DNA of 64,000 nucleotides from Algoriphagus alkaliphilus (GCF_900103735.1 NZ_FMXE01000017.1:36577-100576); one strand, 5' to 3'. Positions 52,750 to 62,581 are shown, counted from the stretch's first letter. Notes: generated from the letters alone by a model not told the origin. Numbers and translations are program-made.

Positions 52750-54108
52750 ATGGCATTGTCTCCTATACTTGTCCAAAAATATAATCGGCCTGTCCCAAGA
52801 TATACTTCCTACCCCACAGTACCGCTTTGGGAGGAGGAGCTAAGTTCATCGGGGTGGGAAAATCTGGTGAGGAAAGCCTTCAAGATGACAGGGAGCAAGG
52901 AGGGGCTTTCGCTCTATATCCATTTGCCATTTTGCGAAAGCCTTTGTACTTATTGTGGATGTACTAAGCGAATCACAAAGAATCATGACGTCGAAGACCC
53001 ATACCTCAAGGCTGTATTCAGAGAATGGTCGCATTATTTGGGCCTCTTTGAAGGCTTGCCAAAGATCGCGGGAATTCACTTGGGCGGAGGTACTCCAACT
53101 TTTTTTTCGGCACAAAATCTCAATTTTCTGATCTCAAAGATTTTAAAATCAGCCGAAGTTTTACCGGATCACGAATTCAGCTTTGAAGGACATCCAAACA
53201 ACACAACTTTTGGTCATCTGCAGGAATTAGCTCGATTAGGATTTAAACGAGTGAGTTATGGGATTCAGGATTTTGATCTGACTGTTCAAAAAGCAATTCA
53301 CAGAATTCAACCTTTTGAAAAAGTCAGGGAAGCAACTGAAAATGCCCGAAAAATCGGCTATACCTCGGTGAATTTCGATTTAATTTATGGATTACCGCAC
53401 CAAACTTTGGAAACCCTAAAAGAAACCTTTGATCGGGTGTATGAATTAAAGCCTGATCGAATCGCCTTTTACAGCTATGCACATTTGCCATCCGCATTTC
53501 CAGCCCAAAAAAGCTTTGAAGACTTCCTTCCAAATGAGCGGGAAAAAAGAGCACTATATGATGCTGGAAAAGAAATGCTGATCGAAATGGGCTATGAAGA
53601 GGTGGGAATGGATCACTTCGCTTTGCCGGATGATCCACTTTGCATAGCAAAAAGAACAGGTAACCTGCACCGTAATTTTATGGGCTACACCACCTCTCCT
53701 TCAGAAATGCTGATTGGATTGGGATCAAGTAGTATCAGTGATATTGGATTGGGCTTTGCCCAAAATGAAAAAAACAGCTCATCCTATGAGCAAATTCTGA
53801 AGGAAAACAAACTCCCTATCATCAAGGGGCACATTCAAACAGAAGAAGATAAGGTTACCCGGAAATTGATACTGGATTTGATCTGCCAAGGAAAGGCTAA
53901 TGTTCCTTTTTCAATTTGGGAGAAGTTACCGATCGAAAACATGCAATCCCTCTTTGAAATGGAGGAGGAGGGCTTGGTCAAGATAAATGAAGGCACTATT
54001 TCGGTTACAGCTGAAGGGATGGCAGTGGTAAGGAATATTTGTATGCAGTTTGATATGAGAATGATCGCTTCTAAAGCTCAAAAAGCCTCCTTCAGTAAGT
54101 CTATCTAA
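52750..54108 (+). CDS. hemN: oxygen-independent coproporphyrinogen III oxidase
   Basis: A 452-residue radical SAM enzyme of heme synthesis working without oxygen. Iron-sulfur motif LPFCESLCTYCGCT with CX3CX2C plus the extra Cys typical of HemN; GIHLGGGTPTFFS; SYGIQDFDLTVQKA and IYGLPHQTLETL. C-terminal HemN domain from ~350. It ends 1 bp from the convergent cco operon, so micro-oxic heme supply and cbb3 oxidase sit together. Confidence 0.94.
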   Translation: MALSPILVQKYNRPVPRYTSYPTVPLWEEELSSSGWENLVRKAFKMTGSKEGLSLYIHLPFCESLCTYCGCTKRITKNHDVEDPYLKAVFREWSHYLGLFEGLPKIAGIHLGGGTPTFFSAQNLNFLISKILKSAEVLPDHEFSFEGHPNNTTFGHLQELARLGFKRVSYGIQDFDLTVQKAIHRIQPFEKVREATENARKIGYTSVNFDLIYGLPHQTLETLKETFDRVYELKPDRIAFYSYAHLPSAFPAQKSFEDFLPNEREKRALYDAGKEMLIEMGYEEVGMDHFALPDDPLCIAKRTGNLHRNFMGYTTSPSEMLIGLGSSSISDIGLGFAQNEKNSSSYEQILKENKLPIIKGHIQTEEDKVTRKLILDLICQGKANVPFSIWEKLPIENMQSLFEMEEEGLVKINEGTISVTAEGMAVVRNICMQFDMRMIASKAQKASFSKSI

Positions 54109-54813
54109 TTAGTGACACATGGTAATCTCAACCTGCTGTGTCCCATAATCAAAAGTGGCCAGTTCAGGACTGAAACCTGGAATCCCGAGTCCAAGTCCGC
54201 GAAAGACCATTAATACTCCAATCAAAATCCCTAAATATGGGATAGCCTTTTGGACTTGCTGTCTACGGATCGCAGGTAAAAGACTTCCGGACACCATCAA
54301 CCCAAGCAACATGGGAATAGTCCCAATACCAAAAAAGAACATGTAAGTGACTCCTAAAAGCGGACTTTGCATCCCCATCGCTACCACCAAAGCCATGTAA
54401 ACCATCCCGCATGGCAAAAGCCCATTAACTATTCCTGTGGCAAAAAAAGCAAGCCTGCTTCCTGATTTGAGGTTACGGGCAAGGTGACTTTTGATCCAAG
54501 TGACTACACCCGAAAGTGCCGGAATTGTCAGAAATCGATCTGCTTTTTTATAACTAACAGAGAGCAAAACAACCAAAACCCCCATTGTGATTGAGACTCC
54601 TTGCTGCACTCCTGCCAAAGACAGGGAAAACCCTAAACTCCCAATAATCAAACCCAGAAAAGCGTAGGTCAAACTTCGACCCAAATTGTAAATGATTTTG
54701 TTCCAAAGGAAAGTCTGTGCCTTGTTTCCCCCGACAGCCAAGGCAATAGGGCCACACATTCCAATGCAATGAAATGATCCTAAAAACCCCAAAACCATAG
54801 CCGTCCAAAGCAT
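54109..54813 (-). CDS. sulfite exporter TauE/SafE-like (cco-linked)
   Basis: A 234-residue six-helix membrane protein. The N-terminal HCIGMCGPIALAVGG motif marks the COG2836 group that follows ccoGH in many cbb3 operons and is thought to help metal or heme handling. Repeats of GMC/GVVLLS type helices follow. Overlaps ccoH by 1 bp; last gene of the operon. Confidence 0.82.
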   Translation of the reverse strand: MLWTAMVLGFLGSFHCIGMCGPIALAVGGNKAQTFLWNKIIYNLGRSLTYAFLGLIIGSLGFSLSLAGVQQGVSITMGVLVVLLSVSYKKADRFLTIPALSGVVTWIKSHLARNLKSGSRLAFFATGIVNGLLPCGMVYMALVVAMGMQSPLLGVTYMFFFGIGTIPMLLGLMVSGSLLPAIRRQQVQKAIPYLGILIGVLMVFRGLGLGIPGFSPELATFDYGTQQVEITMCH

Positions 54814-55238
54814 CAGAGACTTATTTTCTTTTCCTGATAAAAGTCTGTGCCATTTTCAGTCCACGTCAATTGAACTTTCCAGTATCCCGATTTTAATTTA
54901 TCAAGAGACACAGTAGTCTTTCCTTCTTCCTGAATGTCCAGAGAAATTTCCTGATCCAATCTGGCATCGGATGGTCGGAAAAGCTGCAAATTTCCCTTCG
55001 CTCCCACAGGAAGGTCCAAAACCATACTTTTTGATTGGGAATCAAAATGCAAAACTTCCCGATCCAATCCTGCAGCTGAAGTCTCTCGATCTATCTGATC
55101 CTGATATTTGATCTCCTTTTCGTAGTAATTCTCAGTGACAAGATGGATATCATCCTGCCTTACTGAAATGACTACCAAAGTCAAAATGAAGCCAACGAAG
55201 GCAATAATCGTCAATAGAATTCCTTTTCCCCAATCCAT
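54813..55238 (-). CDS. ccoH: CcoH/FixH-type assembly protein
   Basis: A 141-residue membrane protein with one N-terminal helix (ILLTIIAFVGFILTLVVI) and the FixH segment LVTENYYEKEIKYQDQIDR, then a periplasmic beta domain. FixH/CcoH helps insert copper or assemble the cbb3 oxidase. 8 bp after ccoG. Confidence 0.88.
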   Translation of the reverse strand: MDWGKGILLTIIAFVGFILTLVVISVRQDDIHLVTENYYEKEIKYQDQIDRETSAAGLDREVLHFDSQSKSMVLDLPVGAKGNLQLFRPSDARLDQEISLDIQEEGKTTVSLDKLKSGYWKVQLTWTENGTDFYQEKKISL

Positions 55239-55246
55239 AGTTCCTG

Positions 55247-56674
55247 TTATTTTTTGACTCCTACCGGTGCCATAAAGTTTGTTTGAATCTCATCAAATTC
55301 CCGACCTTCATTAAAGAGCTGAAGCATCACCTTCTCCTGATGTATTTTTACCGAAGATTGATCCCTTACCAAGAAGAGCCTGCCCTCAAACTTTGTTTGA
55401 GGCTCCAAAACCCATTCCGTAGCCCCGACGATTTCAACCTTCATCCCCTCAGCCATTGCCTTAATTTCCACACGCTTCGGTTCAAAGGTTTTGTTGATCA
55501 AAGTGATATTATAAAGATTGGAAACCATACCAGCTTCCCGTTGCTGATAAGTCATTCCGGGAAAACGTGTTATCGTCCCCTCCAAATCCTCTCTGGTAGC
55601 AATGAGGGCAATAAATGCAGCCACTAATGCAAAAAGAACCACGGTATATCCTTTGACTCTACCGGTTAGCAATTTTTGAAAGCCATGTTTAATACTGTTT
55701 TCGGAAGCATAACGAATCAGTCCAACCGGTCTATCTACTTTGATCATCACCTCATCACATGCATCGATGCATGCCGTACAACTGACACATTCCATCTGGG
55801 TTCCATTTCGGATATCAATACCGGTAGGACAGACTTGAACACAAAGACCACAATCGATACAGTCACCCTTAGGCACTGGTGCCACTTCATTTTTCCGGAT
55901 TGGAGTCCGTGGTTCTCCTCGCACATAATCATACAAGACATTAATACTGTTGTCATCTAAAAGAACACCCTGAAGACGGCCATAAGGACACACCACCAAG
56001 CAAGCCTGTTCCCTAAACCAGGAAAATACCAACATGAAAATTCCTGAAAATGCAACAAGTCCGATAAACCCGGCCATGTTTTCAGTGGGAGGTTTGGAAA
56101 CAATTGCTTTCACCTGATCAATTCCAATCAAATATGCCATTACCAAATGCCCTATCATTAAGGATATCAAGGCGAAAACACTGATTTTCAGCCCCTTTTT
56201 TATTATTTTTTCTCCATTCCAAGGTGACTCATTTAAGGTTCGCTGCTGATTGGCATCCCCTTCAATCAGGTATTCGATTTTACGAAAAACCATCTCCATA
56301 AAAAGTGTTTGGGGGCATGCCCAACCGCACCAAACCCTTCCAAAGACCACGGTGAACAAAATCACGAACACAAAGAATATTAACAGTAGGAAGATCAAGA
56401 GATGCGTATCCTGCGGCCAAAACGCTGCTCCAAAGATGATGAACTTTCGTTCGAAAATATTGAAAAGCATGTATGGCCTGCCGTTAACTTGAATAAAGGG
56501 ACCCGCAAACAAAATCGCCAATAAAACCCATGACAGATAGGCCCGATACCTATAAAAATAGCCGGAAACCTTTTTGGGATACACCCAATAACGCTTTCCG
56601 TCTTCTTTGACAGTGGCGAGTGCGTCCCTGAACCTTTCCGGGTTCAAATGTGGGTTTTGGTTCTTCTTAGCCAT
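55247..56674 (-). CDS. ccoG: cytochrome c oxidase accessory protein CcoG
   Basis: A 475-residue membrane ferredoxin-like protein. Four to five helices in the N-half, then two 4Fe-4S motifs (DCIDCGLCVQVCPTGID and MECVSCTACIDAC), and a C-terminal IG-fold domain. CcoG reduces copper for cbb3 oxidase assembly. The conserved WCGWACPQTLFMEMVFRKIE segment is present at about residue 115. Confidence 0.94.
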   Translation of the reverse strand: MAKKNQNPHLNPERFRDALATVKEDGKRYWVYPKKVSGYFYRYRAYLSWVLLAILFAGPFIQVNGRPYMLFNIFERKFIIFGAAFWPQDTHLLIFLLLIFFVFVILFTVVFGRVWCGWACPQTLFMEMVFRKIEYLIEGDANQQRTLNESPWNGEKIIKKGLKISVFALISLMIGHLVMAYLIGIDQVKAIVSKPPTENMAGFIGLVAFSGIFMLVFSWFREQACLVVCPYGRLQGVLLDDNSINVLYDYVRGEPRTPIRKNEVAPVPKGDCIDCGLCVQVCPTGIDIRNGTQMECVSCTACIDACDEVMIKVDRPVGLIRYASENSIKHGFQKLLTGRVKGYTVVLFALVAAFIALIATREDLEGTITRFPGMTYQQREAGMVSNLYNITLINKTFEPKRVEIKAMAEGMKVEIVGATEWVLEPQTKFEGRLFLVRDQSSVKIHQEKVMLQLFNEGREFDEIQTNFMAPVGVKK

Positions 56675-56687
56675 AGTTTAGGCAAAA

Positions 56688-56716
56688 TACTGCCGAGAGA
56701 AAATCTCCCGGCAGTA
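56688..56716 (-). terminator. Hairpin between ccoP and ccoG
   Basis: Arms TACTGCCGAGAGA and TCTCCCGGCAGTA, one mismatch, loop AAA. On the minus strand it follows the ccoP stop by 6 bp and precedes TTTT; may lower transcription of the accessory genes or protect the ccoNOQP message end. Confidence 0.6.
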
Positions 56717-56722
56717 ATAAAT

Positions 56723-57646
56723 TTACTCTATCGATGCGACAACTGTGCTGTCAGTCAAAGGTGCTTTCTCTTCAAAAGTTGGGACATATCGCTCGCCCTG
56801 AGGTTCTTTAGGAACAGCGGGTGAGGTGCCTTTCATTGCAAGAATATAAGAAGATACTTGCTGCATTTGCTCAGGACTCAGCTGATCTTGCCAAGGAATC
56901 ATCCCTTTTTCTACGACACCATATTTGATAATTTTGAAAACATCAGCAATAGATCCACCATGAATCCAATACTCATCCGTGAGGTTTGGCCCAACACCAC
57001 CACCACCGTCAGATGCATGACATGCTGCACAATTGGTGTCAAAAATGGTCTTTCCTGAGGCCAAGGCTGTCGCTGATTCATCAAATACTACCGTATTCTC
57101 ATCAATCCCTGCTACCATATTGGCTTTTCGGACTTCAGCAGCAACTGCTTCGATACGCAACTCTTCCTCATATTCCTCTACTCCTGTAGGTCCAATTCCC
57201 AACACTGAATAGTTGACGAAATAAACAACCGCGAAAATAACCGTCCCCACAAATACGCCCTGAAGCCAGGGAGGCATGAAATTATCCAATTCAGTAATTC
57301 CATCGTAGGAGTGATCGTCCATTATTTTGGCTTTTTCTTCTTTGCCTCCGACTTCATCCACTTGTCCTGTCACAAAACGTTCCTTGAAGGAATCCCACCA
57401 AGAAGGCTGATTTGCCAAACTTGGATCTTCCTTGCGAAGCACTGCCGCTATGAAAGACATGAGATAAACCATCAAAATCAACAAGAGAACGATAACGCCT
57501 AGTACAATCCCTAAAATCACCAAAAGCGTCAGTTGACCAGAATCCATGGCTTGTAATTTGGTATACCAATTTGATTCTTCAGCTTGTGCCCAGACTGGAA
57601 AAGTCGTAAGCCCCAAAATTGCGAGTAATGAAAATAGCTTCTTCAT
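56723..57646 (-). CDS. ccoP: cbb3 oxidase subunit CcoP, mono-heme
   Basis: A 307-residue subunit with an N-terminal signal-like helix (LAILGLTTFPVWAQA), a second helix (LGVIVLLLILMVYLMS), a third near residue 133 (GVFVGTVIFAVVYFVNYS) and a C-terminal cytochrome c domain with a single CXXCH (NCAACHASDGGGG). Classical CcoP has two hemes; only one binding site is present here. Overlaps ccoQ by 4 bp. Confidence 0.9.
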   Translation of the reverse strand: MKKLFSLLAILGLTTFPVWAQAEESNWYTKLQAMDSGQLTLLVILGIVLGVIVLLLILMVYLMSFIAAVLRKEDPSLANQPSWWDSFKERFVTGQVDEVGGKEEKAKIMDDHSYDGITELDNFMPPWLQGVFVGTVIFAVVYFVNYSVLGIGPTGVEEYEEELRIEAVAAEVRKANMVAGIDENTVVFDESATALASGKTIFDTNCAACHASDGGGGVGPNLTDEYWIHGGSIADVFKIIKYGVVEKGMIPWQDQLSPEQMQQVSSYILAMKGTSPAVPKEPQGERYVPTFEEKAPLTDSTVVASIE

Positions 57647-57825
57647 GGCTGATTGATGGTTGATTCTTGGTCTTCAAAAGGGAGAGATTCCATGTGTTTA
57701 ATATGGTCTTTGGGTGTTCTCACCACCCAGATAAACATCCCCACAAAAAACAGCAAGAAGATGATCAATGAAATGATCGGATAGATCGCTATGTTGTCGA
57801 TTGATCTAAGAATTTCTTTATACAT
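57643..57825 (-). CDS. ccoQ: CcoQ-like small subunit
   Basis: A 60-residue protein with one transmembrane helix (ISLIIFLLFFVGMFIWVV) and a short charged tail, the size and place of CcoQ/FixQ between ccoNO and ccoP. It stabilises the oxidase in characterised systems. Confidence 0.8.
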   Translation of the reverse strand: MYKEILRSIDNIAIYPIISLIIFLLFFVGMFIWVVRTPKDHIKHMESLPFEDQESTINQP

Positions 57826-57836
57826 GGCTTCAATGG

Positions 57837-59969
57837 TTATTGGTTGGATGCGGAGGATTGTTTGATATCTGTACCCATTCGCTGTAGATAAGCTATCAAG
57901 GCGACAATTTCAGTATTCGGCCCTACCTCGACACCTGCCTCTTTAAGGTTGGCCACCACTTTGGCTGCTTGGGCATCGTAATCAGCAGTCGCATCCTGAT
58001 CAAATCCTTCGGGATAAGGAACGCCCAGTTTTTGAAGGGTTCTGATTTTTGCAGGTAAATCCGAATTATCCAGTTCATTGGTAGCCATCCAAGGATAAGG
58101 AGGCATCAAAGAACCAGGGGACATTGATCTCGGATCAATCATGTGGTAATAATGCCAGCTGTCAGGATACTTTCCGCCAATTCGATGAAGGTCCGGGCCG
58201 GTCCGCTTGGATCCCCACAGGAAAGGACGGTCGTAGACGAATTCACCGGCTTTGGAGTATTCTCCGTATCGTTCGGTCTCTGATCTGAAAGGTCGGATCA
58301 TCTGAGAGTGGCAGCCCACGCAACCGTTGGCTATATAAAGGTCCCTTCCCTCCAATTCGAGTGGTGTGTAAGGTTTTACTGCACTGATTGTCGGCACATT
58401 GGATTTAATCAAAATCGTTGGAATGATTTCAATGGCACCACCAATGGCAATTGCGATTGTAGCCAAAATGGTAAAGAATACTGGCTTTCTTTCCCATGCT
58501 CTGTGCCAGAACTCTCCACTTGGATTATAAGCTTTAGCCAAGGCGGGTGCTTGATCTTCTTCTGTTTCTTGGAAAACTCCCTGCTTCGCGGTCTTCCACA
58601 TATTGTACATCATCACAATGGCACCAATTAAGTAAAGTACTCCACCAAAAGCACGAAGTATATACATCGGCACAATTTGGATCACAGTTTCCAAGAAGTT
58701 AGGGTAGGCCAATCGTCCAGCTTCATTGAATTCTTTCAGCATCAAAAATTGAGTCAAGCCTGAAACATAAAGCGGAAGTGCGTAGAAAATAATCCCCAGT
58801 GTACCGAGCCAAAAGTGCGTATTCGCAAGTTTTGTAGAGTACAAAGTCGTTTTGAAAAGTCTTGGCCACATCCAATACAGCATTCCAAAAGTCAGGAAGC
58901 CATTCCAGCCAAGTCCACCAATGTGCACGTGCCCTACTATCCAATCTGTGTAGTGGGCTATAGCATTCACATTTTTAAGTGACAACATCGGCCCTTCAAA
59001 AGTGGCCATACCATAAGCTGTAATAGCTACCACCAAAAATTTCAAAACGGGTTCGGTTCTAACTTTGTCCCAAGCTCCTCTTAATGTCAAAAGTCCATTG
59101 ACCATACCACCCCAAGAAGGAGCAATAAGCATCACTGAAAATACTGTACCCAATACCTGGGCCCACTCTGGCAACGCTGTGTAAAGCAAATGGTGAGGAC
59201 CCGCCCACATGTAGAGGAAGATCAGCGACCAAAAGTGGACAATTGATAACTTATATGAATAAACCGGTCGATTCGCAGCTTTTGGCAAGAAGTAATACAT
59301 CAATCCCAAAAATGGAGTCGTAAGAAAGAATGCGACAGCATTGTGTCCATACCACCACTGTACCAGAGCATCCTGCACACCAGCATAGCCGGAGTAACTC
59401 TTCATAAATGAAACTGGCAGCTCGAAGGAGTTGAAAATGTGCAATACTGCGACTGTAATAAAAGAAGCTAGGTAAAACCAAATCGCAACATACATGTGTC
59501 GCTCACGACGCTTGATCAGCGTACCGATCATATTCGCTCCGAATGCTACCCAAACAATGGCAATTGCGATATCAATAGGCCACTCCAACTCCGCATATTC
59601 TTTGGAAGTAGTCAAACCCAAAGGCAGTGTAATGGCAGCGGCGACAATAATCAATTGCCAGCCCCAAAAATGGAACCAACTTAGCATTGAGTTCCACATT
59701 GGTGTTTTGAGCAGCCTTGGCATGGAATAATAAATCCCCGCGAAAATTGCGTTTCCCACAAAAGCGAAGATGACTGCATTGGTATGCAGCGGGCGAATCC
59801 TTCCAAATGTAGTGTAGGGATTACCCAAATTGGCCTCAGGAAGGAAAAGCTGGGTGGCGGCGAGTAGCCCCACTAACATACCAACTAGACCCCAGATAAT
59901 CGTAGCGGCACTGAAGTACTTGACAATTTTATTGTCATAGTGGAACCGTTCCAAAGTAGAATCATTCAT
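57837..59969 (-). CDS. ccoN: CcoN-CcoO fusion, cbb3 oxidase catalytic subunits
   Basis: A 710-residue fusion. Residues ~1-480: CcoN with about 12 helices, heme/copper ligands visible in YGHNAVAFFLTTP, AGPHHLLYTALPE and DWIVGHVHIGGLGW. Residues ~510-710: CcoO mono-heme cytochrome with NGCVGCHSQMIRPF and the PLGWPGTP-like heme partner Met in SPGSLMPPYPWM. High-affinity terminal oxidase of micro-oxic respiration. ATG at 59969 (MNDSTLERFHYD); the ORF's 5' extension overlaps ccoS and is not real. The fusion itself is common in Bacteroidota. Confidence 0.93.
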   Translation of the reverse strand: MNDSTLERFHYDNKIVKYFSAATIIWGLVGMLVGLLAATQLFLPEANLGNPYTTFGRIRPLHTNAVIFAFVGNAIFAGIYYSMPRLLKTPMWNSMLSWFHFWGWQLIIVAAAITLPLGLTTSKEYAELEWPIDIAIAIVWVAFGANMIGTLIKRRERHMYVAIWFYLASFITVAVLHIFNSFELPVSFMKSYSGYAGVQDALVQWWYGHNAVAFFLTTPFLGLMYYFLPKAANRPVYSYKLSIVHFWSLIFLYMWAGPHHLLYTALPEWAQVLGTVFSVMLIAPSWGGMVNGLLTLRGAWDKVRTEPVLKFLVVAITAYGMATFEGPMLSLKNVNAIAHYTDWIVGHVHIGGLGWNGFLTFGMLYWMWPRLFKTTLYSTKLANTHFWLGTLGIIFYALPLYVSGLTQFLMLKEFNEAGRLAYPNFLETVIQIVPMYILRAFGGVLYLIGAIVMMYNMWKTAKQGVFQETEEDQAPALAKAYNPSGEFWHRAWERKPVFFTILATIAIAIGGAIEIIPTILIKSNVPTISAVKPYTPLELEGRDLYIANGCVGCHSQMIRPFRSETERYGEYSKAGEFVYDRPFLWGSKRTGPDLHRIGGKYPDSWHYYHMIDPRSMSPGSLMPPYPWMATNELDNSDLPAKIRTLQKLGVPYPEGFDQDATADYDAQAAKVVANLKEAGVEVGPNTEIVALIAYLQRMGTDIKQSSASNQ

Positions 59970-60150
59970 AGGACTTGGTTTTTTTTGGTTGATCTTTTTT
60001 TGATTTTTTAGGCTGATTTTCAAATAAAATTCGGATAGAAGGAGTGTAACTATCGTCAAACTGCCCGTCTTTCATTGCTCTGAAAAAGAGGAATAAAAAC
60101 GTGACAGCGAGGATGAGGCTTATTGCAATTAGGATAAAAATGACTTCCAT
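59962..60150 (-). CDS. ccoS: cbb3 oxidase assembly protein CcoS
   Basis: A 62-residue protein with one N-terminal helix (EVIFILIAISLILAVTFLF) and the CcoS signature FRAMKDGQFDDSYTPSIRIL. Needed for heme/copper insertion into cbb3 oxidase. Overlaps the ccoNO start by 8 bp and follows ccoI by 1 bp. Confidence 0.9.
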   Translation of the reverse strand: MEVIFILIAISLILAVTFLFLFFRAMKDGQFDDSYTPSIRILFENQPKKSKKDQPKKTKSYE

Positions 60151-60151
60151 A

Positions 60152-62581
60152 TTAGCGATAGTTTAGGTGAAGGAGACCCTTGCGAACCCCCATGAAATTG
60201 GTAGCCAATGTCGTAAAGACCACCACTGAAATACTGCTCAGAGGCATTAGAATAGCGCAGAGAACAGGGCTGAGTAGTCCCTGAACGGCAAGACTGATCC
60301 CCAGAATATTATATAAAAAGCTCAGTCCAAAACTGGCTTTGATTATCAATCGGCTATTTCGGGCAAAGGCAAGGAAATTTGGAATTCTGTCAAAAGATTC
60401 TGCATCGAGTATTGCATCGCTTGCAGGAGAAAAATGACTGACGCGGTCTGTAATTGCTATCCCTACCTGACTTTCTTGAAGTGCCCCCGCATCATTGAGC
60501 CCATCTCCTATCATCAATGTGTTCTTCCCCTTGATATTGAGTGCTTTTAGATAGTTAAGTTTGTCTGTAGGACTTTGCTCAAAGTTGAACTTAAGCTCAT
60601 GTGAAAGTTGATGGGCCAAAGACTCCCTTTCATGTGCATGATCCCCCGAAAGCACATGGAGTTCATAGATCTCTGCCAGTCCTTTTACCACCTTAGATGC
60701 GCCATTTCTCAACCCGGACTGAATATGAAAATAGCCCAAGTTGACTCCTTCCACATTAAGGAAAACATGATTTCCGCCTTCTGAAAAATGATCGCCCTTC
60801 ACACCGGTGAAGATTTTCGATCCCAGACGGAATTCTTGGTTTTTGTAAACAGCTAAAAATCCGGCCCCTTTCAATTCCTGAACTTTTTCCAAATGAACCG
60901 GATGAATTTTGCCTAAAAAAAGATTAATTCTATTACTAAGCGGATGTGTAGATCGAGCTACCATTGCTTTGATAATTGACTTGGTTTCAGATGAGAGTGG
61001 CTCCCCAAAATATTCAATAGAAGCATTTGCAGGATCAGTCAAGGTTCCCGTTTTGTCAAAGACAACAGTATCCAAAAGGGCAAGTCTTTCGACTACGGCT
61101 GCATTTTTAAGGTAAAATTTCCCTTTACCGAATATTCTCAGGGTATTGCCCAAGGTAAATGGAGTCGACATGGAAAGTGCGCAGGGGCAGGCTATAATTA
61201 GGACGGTGGTAAAGGCTTTCACCGCAATAGAAAGATCCTTGCCCATCCAGAAAACAAATGCAACAAGCGCAATACTGAGCACTGTCCAGGTAAAGACTCC
61301 GCTGATTCGATTTGCCAAAGGCTCCAAAAGACGTTTGTTGGACTTCCCAAAAGATTCATTATTCCACAAATCCGTAAGGTAGCCCTGAGAGGGCAATTTC
61401 TGAATAGTCAACAAAATGGGTTCACCTTTTTGTCTTCCACCTGCGTAAATCAACTGCCCTTTCCCCTTAGGAATCGGTACTTCTTCCCCTGTCACAAAGC
61501 TGTAATCGATATCAGCTTGACCACTCAATAACAGAGCATCCGCAGGGATCAATTCTTCATCCCGGACCAAAACGACATCCCCTACCTGAAGCTTAAAAAG
61601 TGGAATCACTTCTTCTCGATCTTGTATAAGGCGAGTTACAGCGATTGGAAAATAGGATTTATAATCACGGTCAAATTCAAGCGTAGCAAAAGTCTTTTGC
61701 TGGTAAACTTTACCTAACAATAGAAAGAAAAGCAAACCCCCAAGGCTGTCCATGTATCCGGCATTTCCCTGAACAAAAATCTCCCAAAGGGAATAAAGAA
61801 AAAAGGCAATAATTCCCAATACTATGGGGACATCCATGTTGATTTTACGCTGACGGACAGCGTTCCAAGCAGACGTGTAGTAATCACTTGCTGAATAAAA
61901 TACAATCGGAAGCGAAAGGACTACATTGAGGTAATCAAATAGTCTTTTAAACCCTTCGCCAAGCAGTTCTGCTTCAGAAAAATACTCAGGCATACTGAAT
62001 AGCATCATATTTCCAAAGCAAAAACCTGCCACTCCCAGTTTGGTCAGAGTCTTGCGATCCACAGGATTTTTGGACTTATGATCTAAGTCCGAAAGATTAA
62101 TTTTAGGTTCATATCCCAGAGTAGAAAGGAGACTTACTACCTCTTTTAAACTGATTTGATCATGAAGAAACTTGACCTGAACTTTCTTTTTAATAAAATC
62201 AACTCGGCTACTAAATATAGATTTATTGATTTGGAATAAATTTTCCAAAAGCCATATACAAGATGCACAGTGAATTAAAGGGATATAAAAAGTAATATGA
62301 CTTTCTAAGTCGTTTTTGAAATCCAATAATTTCTGTCCAACGTCTAAATCATCTAAGTAGTCAAATCTATTTTTTAAACTGGAATTATCTTTTTGACTCT
62401 TTCCAGGATTTGCTTCAAGTTCATAATATTCGCAGAGATCGTTTTGAGACAAAACTTCATACACCAGTTTACATCCCTGACAGCAGAATTTTTTATCTTC
62501 AACTGAAATGAATTCCTGCTCACAGCTCTCTCCACAATGGTAGCATTTGAATTGGATTTCTGAAGGTAATACTGGATGCAT
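60152..62581 (-). CDS. ccoI: copper-type P1B ATPase CcoI/FixI
   Basis: An 809-residue metal-transport ATPase. An N-terminal Cys-rich region (CYHCGESCEQE, FCCQGCKLVYEV) and an HMA-like CASC site precede eight transmembrane helices. Membrane metal motif CPCALSMSTP, phosphorylation motif VVFDKTGTLTDP, and hinge MIGDGLNDAGAL are present. CcoI exports copper for the oxidase. First gene of the cco operon; the start is 72 bp after the neighbouring unknown gene. Confidence 0.94.
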   Translation of the reverse strand: MHPVLPSEIQFKCYHCGESCEQEFISVEDKKFCCQGCKLVYEVLSQNDLCEYYELEANPGKSQKDNSSLKNRFDYLDDLDVGQKLLDFKNDLESHITFYIPLIHCASCIWLLENLFQINKSIFSSRVDFIKKKVQVKFLHDQISLKEVVSLLSTLGYEPKINLSDLDHKSKNPVDRKTLTKLGVAGFCFGNMMLFSMPEYFSEAELLGEGFKRLFDYLNVVLSLPIVFYSASDYYTSAWNAVRQRKINMDVPIVLGIIAFFLYSLWEIFVQGNAGYMDSLGGLLFFLLLGKVYQQKTFATLEFDRDYKSYFPIAVTRLIQDREEVIPLFKLQVGDVVLVRDEELIPADALLLSGQADIDYSFVTGEEVPIPKGKGQLIYAGGRQKGEPILLTIQKLPSQGYLTDLWNNESFGKSNKRLLEPLANRISGVFTWTVLSIALVAFVFWMGKDLSIAVKAFTTVLIIACPCALSMSTPFTLGNTLRIFGKGKFYLKNAAVVERLALLDTVVFDKTGTLTDPANASIEYFGEPLSSETKSIIKAMVARSTHPLSNRINLFLGKIHPVHLEKVQELKGAGFLAVYKNQEFRLGSKIFTGVKGDHFSEGGNHVFLNVEGVNLGYFHIQSGLRNGASKVVKGLAEIYELHVLSGDHAHERESLAHQLSHELKFNFEQSPTDKLNYLKALNIKGKNTLMIGDGLNDAGALQESQVGIAITDRVSHFSPASDAILDAESFDRIPNFLAFARNSRLIIKASFGLSFLYNILGISLAVQGLLSPVLCAILMPLSSISVVVFTTLATNFMGVRKGLLHLNYR

